Assembly (NCBI GenBank): GCA_963772965.1
Contig: CAVYZU010000002.1
Location: forward strand, 1,116,001 to 1,180,000
Reading direction: 5' to 3'
Origin: AP-15 sp963772965
GTDB taxonomy: Bacteria > Pseudomonadota > Alphaproteobacteria > ATCC43930 > CGMCC-115725
Length of the DNA stretch: 64,000 nucleotides
Shown: positions 35,896 through 44,478 of the stretch, in pieces
Position numbering within the stretch: the stretch's first letter is position 1
Layout: every line of letters begins with the position of its first letter
Made by a program: the position numbers and the translations under genes
The notes under the pieces: generated by a model
Told to the model about the DNA's origin: nothing
What the model saw: the letters and a program-made list of their open reading frames with translations, nothing else
Database searches by the model: none

Positions 35896-38409
35896 TCTCG
35901 CGGCATGACTTTTAGTTCAGCGGTGCTGGTCTGGCCGCTCGCTACATCGGTCGCCTGGATTTTCCAATTCCCGGGCTGATCGTTGAGCGCGAGCGGCAGC
36001 AATTTCGTAGCCATGCCACTCGCGACAAGGATGTTGGCGGAATAGGCTAGGACCGTCCGACCCATCGGATCGACGGTGTCGAGGTGAAAAACGCGCGGCG
36101 CCGTCGGTGATCGCGACCGAATGCGAAATGCGATTATGTCGCCGCGATGTGCAATGGCGGGCCCGGCGAGTGCGGGCGCGACAAACGGCTTGGCGGATAA
36201 GCCCAATACCGCCGGCTCGTCGGAGCCCACATCGATCATTACCCGATCGGTTTCGCCAAGCGCGCTGTGGGCTCGCAGATCATAGACGAACAGGCGCCGC
36301 GGCAAGGTTACCGCGACAGTTTCCCGATCGTTGGCGCCGCCTTTGGCGAAGTCGCGCTGCAGAGCAAGGATCGTGACTCCCCCGATCTCGAAGATATGCG
36401 TTTCGATATCGCTCGCGCGCTCCCCGCTCTGGCGCCGGACTGGGAGGGGTGGCCTGATCCCGGCGGCGGCTAAAAGCTCGGTCGCTCGCTGGGAGTTTGC
36501 CTCTTCATCGACACCGGTGAAGGCGGCGTAGACCGCCCTTCCTCTTCCGTAGCCAAAGTGGGATGCAGAGCCGTCGGGCGGCTCTGTGAAGATCGCCGAG
36601 AGCAGAGGCTTCTCCATCTTGCGGCCGTGTTCGTCGAACAACCCTGGCTCGCCATCGGAAAGGATCTCGCCGCCGCGTGTGACGAATCTCGCGATCTCGT
36701 CCACTTCGCGTTGTGACAAGCTGATTGCCCAGGGCAGCATCAGCACGCGCAGCCCTGACCTGCGCAGGTAGCCTTTAGTGATCGCCTCATCGGTAACGAA
36801 ACGAGGGTCCAGCCCCAAATGCTGGACCGCGTGCACAAAGTTGCGCGACGACAGCCGCTGTGCAAGCTCTGGGGTCTGGGCCGTCGCCGGTCCCGCATTT
36901 ACGCTGCGGGCGCGTTGGTCCAGCATCCACTGCACGCGCATGCTCGCCGGAGAATAAAGCACCCCGATCGGATCGATATGCCGCCGGCTGTTGATCAACA
37001 GCATGCCGAGACCGCGGCGGATTTCGGCAAAAGCCGGGGCGGCTTCGCGGCCTCTGTCACCGAGGGTGCCGTCTTTTCCGACGAAGCCGTTTTCCGGGTC
37101 CCACAGGATCGAGCCGCGGGTTCCGCGAAACAATCGGCGCCAAGTGCGGTAGGTTTCGAGCGGCCCGCCCCCGAAGGACGTCGTCAGCATGACGAGCTCT
37201 GGATTGATCGAGCGCAGCATCTCGATATTGGGATTGGGACCGAGATCGTAGGGCTCGATCAGATCGACGCTGTGCGCGAGACGGGCATAGTCATAGCCGC
37301 CCCAGCCCGGGGCTTGGGCGCCCTCGATCGCCGCCAAGGCGTGAGGATCGGCGGTATGAACGGCCGCGCTGCCGCGAGCGAGGGCGCGTGCAAAGGCGAT
37401 GTCCATCCACTCTTTGAAGTCGGCCCAAGCCGAAAAGTTTTCGTCGGACCGCGCGATCGTTTGCGCGGTCGTCGGCGGGATCACGTCGGTCCAGCGCTCG
37501 AAGCGGGTCCCCCACTGCCGATTGAGCGCAGTCAAGTTGCCGTAGACTTCGCGAAGCCAGACCCGCATCGCCTTGAGGGATTGATTGGAAGAAGTCAAAA
37601 TCCCAAAACGCGCCGAGATCGGCGATGCCCGTTTCGTCGCCAAGATTGTAGTAGAGCGGTCGATACGGGCGAAGCAGTCGCACATCTTGCGTCAGCCGGC
37701 TTTGCACCATTGCCAGCCATTCGGGATCGGAAAGGCTGGGCTGGCGGATAAAAGCCCGGATATCGGCTTGGTTGTCCCGGTGAAGTTTCTCGACTTCGAG
37801 AAATTTCCAGTTGACCGGATGGTCGGGGAACCATCGATGATAAGGCGAATAGAAGTCTGTCGCGATGTTCTCCAAATAAAATCGTAAATCTTGATTTACT
37901 AGCGAATTAAGCTCGTCAGCGTTGTATGAGCCGTGCCTCTGATAACGGGCCGGCATCACCATCCCGCCGGTGATGCCCAGTTGCTTCAACCTCGCGTATC
38001 CGGCCGGCGTCTCCTCCTGCCACATGATGATTTGGTAATCGCGCCAGGGGTCATCGGGCGGGGTAGCGACAAATGATGCGCTTGTCTCGTGTGCCGACGG
38101 GTCGCCATCGAGCCGCAGGCGAGCGATGACCCAATTCTCGACCATAATGGCGCGCCGCATGTCGAGGCGAAACGTTACTTCCGAGGTCCGCGCCAGGGTC
38201 AGAGGGATCCGGCGGTGGTCGACTTCGCGTCCGTCAGCATCCGTCCACTCGACCTCGAGAACGCCACGCCCGGTGGTTGGTTTGTCAAACTGATAGCTGA
38301 CCGTGATCAGCTGATTTCGCTCGACCGTCGCCGGCAGAGATAATCGGTCGGCAATCGCCGCGTGGGCCAGACCGGCGAGCAAAGCCGCTACGAGCGCCGC
38401 AAGCTTCAA
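35892..38409 (-). CDS. Secreted GH42-like glycoside hydrolase, frameshifted
   Basis: Reads as one protein of about 838 residues: signal peptide (1-20, LLAGLAHAAIA), a beta-sandwich domain, then a TIM-barrel with PLYYNLGDETGIADLGAFWD (probable acid/base Glu region) in the first frame. It continues one base out of frame with SNQSLKAMRVWLREVYGNLT, ALNRQWGTRF and a beta-galactosidase-trimerisation-like domain (RVLMLPWAISLSQREVDEIA, GGEILSDGEPG), ending in an Ig-like C-terminus. Removing one base near 37590 unites the halves. The substrate may be a plant or microbial galactoside; this is inference from fold resemblance. A single indel may be an assembly error. Confidence 0.7.
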
Positions 38410-38480
38410 ACATTCCCCCGGTTAGAGCGTGTGAGGCAGCCGTACCGAGGCCCATCTGTGCGGCCTCGGCTGGCTTTCGA

Positions 38481-38508
38481 TTGACAGATATTCCGGCGTT
38501 CCTATATT
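38481..38508 (+). promoter_or_regulatory. Strong sigma-70-type promoter of rplU-rpmA
   Basis: A consensus TTGACA at 38481-38486, a 16-base spacer and TATATT at 38503-38508. Transcription would start near 38515 and give a G+C-rich leader of about 77 nt that can form hairpins. A separate CCGAGGCC/GGCCTCGG hairpin at 38445-38469 lies just upstream, between this promoter and the divergent hydrolase gene. Confidence 0.75.
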
Positions 38509-38591
38509 GCGCGGCTCGCGCGCTGCAAAGCTGCGCCCCATAACACCGCGCGGTTCCGTTGGCGGCGCGCTAACCCATATCGGCCGATATC

Positions 38592-38963
38592 ATGTTTGCA
38601 GTGATCCGAACCGGCGGCAAGCAGTACCGAGTCGCCAAAGACGACATCATCGCCGTCGAGAAACTCGCGCACGAGCCGGGCGATGACGTCGAATTCGACG
38701 AGGTGCTGATGGTGGGCGACGGCGCCGAGGTCGCGACCGGCGCGCCGCTGCTGGCCGGCGCAGCAGTCAGCGCCACGGTCATCGAACAGACCCGCGCGGC
38801 AAAGATCATCGTGTTCAAGAAAAAGCGGCGGCACAATTACCGGCGCAAAAAAGGTCATCGCCAGCACCAGACCGTGCTGCGCATTACCGATATTCGCCGC
38901 GCGTCTGGTTCGCAGCCCTCGGCCGAGCCGGTCGCGGAGGAGGGAGTTTCAAATGGCGCATAA
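38592..38963 (+). CDS. rplU: 50S ribosomal protein L21
   Basis: 123 residues. MFAVIRTGGKQYRVAKDDII and KKKRRHNYRRKKGHRQHQT are definitive. It binds 23S rRNA in the large subunit. A roughly 20-residue acidic/Ser tail (SGSQPSAEPVAEEG) is typical of alphaproteobacterial L21. It overlaps rpmA by 11 bases. Confidence 0.97.
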   Translation: MFAVIRTGGKQYRVAKDDIIAVEKLAHEPGDDVEFDEVLMVGDGAEVATGAPLLAGAAVSATVIEQTRAAKIIVFKKKRRHNYRRKKGHRQHQTVLRITDIRRASGSQPSAEPVAEEGVSNGA

Positions 38964-39255
38964 AAAAGCAGGCGGCTCGTCACGCAACGGCCGCGACAGT
39001 CGTGGTCGCCGTCTCGGCGTCAAAAAATTTGGCGGCGAGGCCGTGATCCCCGGCAACATCATCGTCCGCCAGCGCGGCACCAAATTTCATCCCGGCGACC
39101 ATGTCGGCATCGGCCGTGACCACACAATCTTTGCGACGGCGGAAGGCGCGGTCAAATTCCACGCCGGCATCGCCGGCCGCACTTATATATCGGTCGTGAC
39201 CCCGTCAACGCCCTTGGGATCGCCGGCCCCGGCGCCGGCTGAAGCCGCCGAATAG
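38953..39255 (+). CDS. rpmA: 50S ribosomal protein L27
   Basis: 100 residues. MAHKKAGGSSRNGRDSRGRR and FGGEAVIPGNIIVRQRGTKF define L27, whose N-terminus reaches the peptidyl transferase centre. There is no extra N-terminal peptide. A short Pro/Ala tail follows the conserved core. An intrinsic terminator lies 25 bp downstream. Confidence 0.97.
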   Translation: MAHKKAGGSSRNGRDSRGRRLGVKKFGGEAVIPGNIIVRQRGTKFHPGDHVGIGRDHTIFATAEGAVKFHAGIAGRTYISVVTPSTPLGSPAPAPAEAAE

Positions 39256-39280
39256 CCGTTTCCCGACGGGCGTCGAAGTC

Positions 39281-39313
39281 AAAGGGGAACGGCCCGGCCG
39301 TTCCCCTTTTTTG
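39281..39313 (+). terminator. Intrinsic terminator after rpmA
   Basis: AAGGGGAACGGCC and its inverse GGCCGTTCCCCTT form a 13-bp stem with a minimal loop, followed by TTTT. It ends only about 10 bases before the obgE ATG, so obgE translation must rely on read-through or on a start inside this region. Confidence 0.9.
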
Positions 39314-39322
39314 TGGTTTCCC

Positions 39323-40372
39323 ATGCAGTTTCTCGACCAGTGCAAGATTTATCTGAAAAGCGGTGACGGCGGCCGCGGTTCGGCAAGCTTTCGCCGCGAG
39401 AAATTCATCGAGTTTGGCGGCCCGGACGGCGGCAATGGCGGCAAGGGCGGCGACATCGTGTTCGTCACGGAAGACAATCTCAACACCCTTATCGACTTCC
39501 GCTACCACCAGCATTTCCGCGCGGCCGACGGGCGTCCTGGGGCCGGGCGCGAGAAAAGCGGCGCCAACGCCGACGACCTCGTGCTTCGAGTTCCAGCCGG
39601 GACCCAAATCATGGACGAGGACAATCGCCAGGTGCTGGCCGATCTGACGCGGCCGGGCGAGCGCATCGTCTTTCTGCGCGGCGGCGATGGCGGGTTTGGC
39701 AATGCGCACTACAAGACCTCGACCAATCGCGCGCCGCGCCGCGCCGATGCCGGCTGGCCGGGCAAGGAAGCCTGGGTCTGGTTGCGGCTCAAATTGATCG
39801 CCGATGTCGGCCTGGTCGGCATGCCCAATGCCGGCAAATCGACCTTTCTCGCTGCGGTTTCGCACGCCCGTCCCAAAATCGCCGATTATCCGTTTACGAC
39901 CTTGAAGCCGCAACTTGGCGTCGTGCGATTGCACGATGATGAATTCGTCCTCGCCGATCTGCCCGGGCTGATCGAGGGGGCGAGCGAAGGCGTCGGCATC
40001 GGCACCCGGTTTCTGGGCCATGTCGAGCGCTGTGCGGTGATCCTGCATCTGGTCGACGGCACCGAGGACGATGTCGCCGGCGCCTATCGCGCGATCCGGC
40101 AAGAGCTGGCCGCCTATGGCCACGGCCTCACCGACAAGCCCGAGATCGTCGGCCTCAACAAGATCGATGCGCTCGATGCCGAGGCAATGAAAGCAAAGAC
40201 TCGGCAATTGCGCCGCGACGCCGGGCGCGGGGCTATGGTTATGCCGATGTCGGGCGCTACAGGCGCGGGCGTGCCGGAGGTGCTCGGCGCATTGTTTGGG
40301 CTACTCGCCGAAAGTCGCGCAGCTGAGCGTAATGAGGGGGTGAGATTGGACGCGCTCGCCGATAGCGCCTGA
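39323..40372 (+). CDS. obgE: GTPase Obg
   Basis: 349 residues. The Obg fold (MQFLDQCKIYLKSGDGGRGS, FVTEDNLNTLIDFRY) is followed by the G domain with G1 GMPNAGKST, G2/switch YPFTTL, G3 DLPGLIEGAS and G4 LNKID. It acts in ribosome assembly and the stringent response. The ATG at 39323 is chosen over 39311 because MQFLDQ is the conserved start. Confidence 0.97.
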   Translation: MQFLDQCKIYLKSGDGGRGSASFRREKFIEFGGPDGGNGGKGGDIVFVTEDNLNTLIDFRYHQHFRAADGRPGAGREKSGANADDLVLRVPAGTQIMDEDNRQVLADLTRPGERIVFLRGGDGGFGNAHYKTSTNRAPRRADAGWPGKEAWVWLRLKLIADVGLVGMPNAGKSTFLAAVSHARPKIADYPFTTLKPQLGVVRLHDDEFVLADLPGLIEGASEGVGIGTRFLGHVERCAVILHLVDGTEDDVAGAYRAIRQELAAYGHGLTDKPEIVGLNKIDALDAEAMKAKTRQLRRDAGRGAMVMPMSGATGAGVPEVLGALFGLLAESRAAERNEGVRLDALADSA

Positions 40373-40419
40373 CCGCCGATACCACCGTAGTTGCTGCGGC
40401 CGAGACGCCGGCAGTAGCG

Positions 40420-41543
40420 TTGGCGGGTGCGCGGCGGCTCGTCATCAAGATCGGCTCGGCATTGCTGGTCGCCGATGACGGCGAGATCCGCCGCGCCTGG
40501 CTCGACCGATTGGCCGATGATGTCGCGCGCTGCCATGCCCGCGGTCAGGAGATCATTCTGGTTTCGTCCGGGGCCATTGCGGTCGGTCGCCGGCACCTCG
40601 GCCTCAATGGCGCGCGGCTGCGGCTCGAGGAAAAGCAGGCCGCCGCAGCCACCGGGCAGATCCGACTTGCCCATGCCTATCAGGAGGCGTTGGCCCGCCA
40701 CAGCATCACCGTCGCGCAGATTCTGCTGACGTTGGAGGATACCGAGGCCCGCCGCCGGCATCTCAACGCCCGCGCTACGTTTTCGCAATTGCTGGGGCTC
40801 GGCGCGGTGCCGGTGGTCAACGAAAACGACACGATCGCCACGAGTGAGATCCGCTTTGGCGACAACGATCGGCTCGCCGCTCGCGTCGCGCAGATGACGA
40901 GCGCCGATATGCTGGTCTTGCTGTCGGACATCGACGGCCTCTACACCGCCGATCCGCGCAAGGACCTCAATGCCTGCCATATCGGCATGGTGCGCGACAT
41001 CGGGCCGGAGATCGAGGCGATGGCCGGCGAGGCAGCACCCGGCTACAGCTCGGGCGGGATGGTCACCAAACTCGCCGCAGCGCGCATCGCGATCGGCGCC
41101 GGCTGCCGCATGCTGATCGCCCGCGGCGTGCCGCAAAGCGATGCCGCGAAAGGCCCACTCGCCGCGATCGAAGGCGGCGAACCCGCAACAATGTTTCTGC
41201 CGACACGAGAGCCGCGGTCGGCGCGCAAGGCGTGGATCGCCGGCACGGTCGAGCCGTCCGGTATTGTCATCGTCGATGACGGGGCGGCACTGGCGTTGCG
41301 ACGGGGACGAAGCCTGCTGCCCGCCGGGGTCGTCGCGGTCGAGGGCATTTTCGAGCGCGGCGACGCGGTGATCGTGCGCACCCGCAGCGGCGCTGAAGCG
41401 GCCGCGGCCTATCGGCCTATTCGAGCGCCGATATTCGGGCCATCGCCGGCCACAAGAGTGGTGAAATCGCCGGCATCCTCGGCTACCGTGGCCGCGACGA
41501 GATGATTCATCGCGACGATCTGGTGGTGAACGAGAGCCGATGA
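40420..41543 (+). CDS. proB: Glutamate 5-kinase, C-terminal frameshift
   Basis: First step of proline synthesis from glutamate. Kinase-domain motifs RLVIKIGSALLV, ILVSSGAIAVG, VPVVNENDTIAT and the SSGGMVTKLAAARIA loop are intact, followed by a PUA domain. The PUA end is shifted: YSSADIRAIAGHKSGEIAGI then LGYRGRDEMIHRDDLVVNE is found only after one base is added near 41412, and it ends with TGA at 41541-41543, overlapping the proA ATG. The uncorrected frame stops at 41505. The start is taken as TTG 40420; no ATG is close. Confidence 0.9.
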
Positions 41544-42857
41544 CGCCCAATCCGACAACCGGTGACACCTCATTGCGCGACCGCTCGCAGGTCCCGGAGA
41601 CACGTCTGGCCGAGGAAATGGCCGAAATCGGCAGGCAAGCGCGGGCTGCCGCCGCAGCCCTGGCGCTCGCCGCGCGCGACGTTAAGGAGGGGGCGTTATT
41701 GGCAGCCGCTGCCGCGGTGCGGGCCAATGCGGCGGAAATCCTCGCGGCCAACGCCCGTGACCTCGCCGAGGCGGAGGGCGAGGGGCTCGCCCCGGCATTG
41801 CGCGACCGCTTGGCGCTCGATGCGAAGCGCATCGAAGCGATCGCCGCCGGGCTCGAAGCGATCGCCGAACTGCCCGACCCGGTCGGCCGCTCGCTCGCGC
41901 GCTGGACGCGGCCCAACGGGCTCGACATCGAGCGCGTCGCGGTGCCGCTCGGCGTCATCGGCATCATCTACGAGAGCCGGCCAAACGTGACCGCCGATGC
42001 CGGCGGCCTGGCGCTCAAATCGGGCAATGCCGCGATCCTGCGCGGCGGCTCGGAGAGCTTTTATTCGTCGCGCGCTCTGGTCGCGGCGTTGGGCGAGGGG
42101 CTGCGCGCGGCGGGTTTGCCCGATGCCGCGATACAGCTGGTGCCGACTCGCGACCGCGCCGCGGTCGGGCTGATGCTGGGGATGAGCGATCATATCGACG
42201 TGATCGTGCCGCGCGGCGGGCGCTCGCTGATCGAGCGGGTGCAGCGCGAAAGCCGCATCCCGGTCATCGCCCATCTCGAAGGCATCTGCCACACCTATGT
42301 CGATGCGGCCGCCGACCCGGCAAAGGCGCGGGCGATCGTGCTGAACGCCAAGATGCGGCGGGTGTCGATTTGCGGCGCCACCGAAACCTTGCTGGTCGAT
42401 CGCGCGGTCGCGGCGCGCTTGCTGCCGCCGATCCTCGGCCGATCTGCGCGCCGCCGGCTGCGAATTGCGCGGCGACGATCAGGTGCGGGCGATCGACCCT
42501 GACGTGCTGCCCGCCACCGAGGAGGATTGGCGCACCGAATATCTCGACGCGATCCTGTCGGTTGCGATCGTCGACGGCGTCGCGGGCGCGATCGCCCATG
42601 TCAATCGCTAGGGCTCGCACCACACCGACGCGATCGTCACCGAGGACGCGGCCGCGGCCGAGCGCTTTTTGCGCGAGGTCGACAGCGCCATCGTGCTGGT
42701 CAACGCCTCGACCCAATTCGCCGATGGCGGCGAGTTCGGCATGGGCGCCGAGATCGGCATTTCGACCCAGCGTCTGCCGCCGCGCGGCCCGGTCGGCGCC
42801 GAGCAATTGACCACCTACAAATATCTCGTGCGCGGCAACGGTCAGGTGCGCCCCTGA
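41540..42857 (+). pseudogene. proA: Gamma-glutamyl phosphate reductase, frameshift plus in-frame stop
   Basis: Second step of proline synthesis. The N-terminal two thirds are well conserved (YESRPNVTADAGGLALKSGN, AILRGGSE, PRGGRSLIERV, HLEGICHTYVD). One extra G near 42437 shifts the frame; the remainder, including STQFADGGEFGMGAEIGIST and KYLVRGNGQVRP, continues in another frame to 42857. That second frame has TAG at 42609-42611 where HVNRYGSHHTDAI is expected. Two independent lesions in a biosynthetic gene suggest either true loss or a poor-quality stretch. Confidence 0.88.
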
Positions 42858-42942
42858 CCCTCACCCGCCTCACTGCGCTCGGCACCCTCTCCCGCAATGC
42901 GGGAGAGGGGGGACCCGGCCCCGAGGGCCGGGTCGGTGAGGG
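42857..42942 (-). repeat. REP-like palindrome at the proA/nadD junction
   Basis: CTCACCCGCCTCACTGCGCT then CGGCACC leads to the CCCTCTCCCGC hairpin, then a GACCCGGCCC/GGGCCGGGTC hairpin and GGTGAGGGTG. It is almost the reverse complement of the repeat at 8211-8275. It begins at the proA stop and occupies the expected nadD start region. Confidence 0.8.
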
Positions 42943-42943
42943 T

Positions 42944-43550
42944 GTTGCTGCGGCCCGGCATCGCCGGATCGGGCTGTTGGGCGGATCGTTCAACCCGGCG
43001 CATCGCGGCCACCTGCATCTCAGCCTCGCCGCATTGCAGCATCTCGATCTCGACGAAGTGTGGTGGATGGTGTCGCCGCAGAACCCGCTGAAACCGGTCG
43101 CGGGCATGGCGCCATTCGCCGAGCGCCTGTGGCAGGCGCGGCAGGTCGCGGCCGGATACAAGCGCATCCGCGTCACCGATATCGAAGACCGGCTCGGCGG
43201 CCCGTATTATACCGCCGACACGCTTGAACGGCTGATCCGGCGCTTTCCGCGTTGCCGGTTTGTCTGGCTGATGGGCGCCGACAATCTGGTGCAATTGCCG
43301 CGCTGGGAGCGCTGGACAGAGATTTTTCGGACGGTGCCCGTTGCCGTGTTTGACCGCCCTTCTTATTCTCAAAGGGCGCTCGCCGGCATGGCGGCACAGC
43401 GCTTTGCGCGCAACCGGATGCCGGAGGATGCCGCACGGCGGTTGGCGGAGACGAAACCGCCGGCCTGGGCGTTTTTTCATACGCGCCTCGACCCGACTTC
43501 GGCGACACGGATCCGGACCGAGCGCAAACAACAACCAGCAACAGTTTTAG
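42944..43550 (+). CDS. nadD: Nicotinate-nucleotide adenylyltransferase, start unresolved
   Basis: Makes nicotinate adenine dinucleotide from NaMN and ATP. The nucleotidyltransferase motif GLLGGSFNPAHRGHLHLS, PQNPLKP, WLMGADNLVQLPRWERW and the LDPTSATRIR end are present. No start codon lies in frame between the REP-like repeat and this motif; the repeat seems to have replaced the native 5' end, or an indel moved a GTG such as 42936 out of frame. The frame has no stop before rsfS; a TAG at 43548-43550 one frame over is the probable native stop. Confidence 0.8.
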
Positions 43551-44045
43551 TGGAGCAAAAACCCGAATTGGCTACGATCACAGCACTACCTGTACGGCCC
43601 CGCCGGCGGCGCTCTCCCGATTTGGAGTCGCGGGAAATCCTCGATCTCGTGTTGAAGACCCTGGACGACGGCAAGGCCGAGGACATCGTCACGATCGATC
43701 TCGCCGGGCAAGACAACAATTGCCGATTACATGGTGATCGCCACCGGTCGGTCTGCGCGGCAGGTCGGGGCATTGACCGAGCATCTCGAACAGGCTCTAT
43801 CCGGCCATATCAAGATCGCGATCGAGGGCAAGGAGCAGGGCGACTGGGTGCTGATCGACGCCAGCGATGTGATCGTGCATTTGTTTCGCCCCGAAATTCG
43901 CGAATACTACAATCTCGAGAAGATGTGGGGCGCCGCGTTTCCCGATGCCGAGTTGGCCCGGCAGTCAAGTAGCGGGCTAGTCACGAGAGCTGGCGATCCG
44001 CTTCCGCATTCTCGCCATCGGCCGCTTGCGCAGCGGGCCGTTTAG
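43550..44045 (+). CDS. rsfS: Ribosomal silencing factor RsfS, frameshifted
   Basis: RsfS binds L14 and blocks subunit joining in starvation. SREILDLVLKTLDDGKAEDI and VTIDLAG lie in one frame. TTIADYMVIATGRSARQVGA, GDWVLIDASDVIVHLFRPEI and EYYNLEKMWGAAF lie in the next; deleting one base near 43709 joins them. GTG at 43550 overlaps the likely nadD stop. The open frame runs past the usual C-terminus into the rlmH region, so the true end is near 43960. Confidence 0.8.
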
Positions 44046-44457
44046 GGAGTTGCAGAATTTTTATGCGGCTCGGCTGCTGCCGCCGCCGGTCATTGTCGAG
44101 CTGGATGCAAAACAGCGCCTGCCCGCTGGCATTGCTAAAGGCGCGTGAGGGCGAGCTGATCCTCGACGCTCTTCCGGCTGGTGTAACGCTCGTCGCGCTC
44201 GACCAGCGCGGGTCCGAGCTGGTCGAGCCGCGAATTGGCCGATCGCCTCGCCGCGTGGCGCGATCAGCGGCACAGCCGAACTCGCCTTTGCGATCGGCGG
44301 CGCCGAGGGGCTCGCGACCGCGGTGCTCGACCGCGCTGCCGCGACATTGTCGCTCGGTCCGATGACCTGGCCGCATCTGCTGGTTCGCGGCATGTTGCTC
44401 GAACAGCTTTATCGGGCGCAGCAGATCCTCGCCGGCCACCCCTATCACCGCGAATAG
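43990..44457 (+). pseudogene. rlmH: 23S rRNA pseudouridine1915 methyltransferase, three frameshifts
   Basis: RlmH methylates pseudouridine 1915 of 23S rRNA. Pieces in successive frames: FRILAIGRLRSGPFRELQNF then YAARLLPPPVIVELDAKQRL; KAREGELILDALPAGVTLVA then LDQRG; SRELADRLAAWRD; and GTAELAFAIGGAEGLA, LSLGPMTWPHLLVRGMLLEQ then LYRAQQILAGHPYHRE. Breaks lie near 44138, 44222 and 44265. No ATG is seen at the expected start, and a stop at 43978 bounds it upstream. The amino acid sequence is otherwise near perfect, which favours sequencing indels. Confidence 0.8.
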
Positions 44458-44478
44458 ACGCGCGACCGGGAGCAACGG

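Noticed and set aside
40114..41967. 617-codon antisense ORF opposite obgE/proB/proA
   Set aside because: A shadow of codon bias; the plus-strand genes are unmistakable.
42527..43972. A single 481-residue protein spanning proA end, nadD and rsfS
   Set aside because: It is an accidental fusion of the proA 3' end in a wrong frame, a repeat, nadD and part of rsfS.
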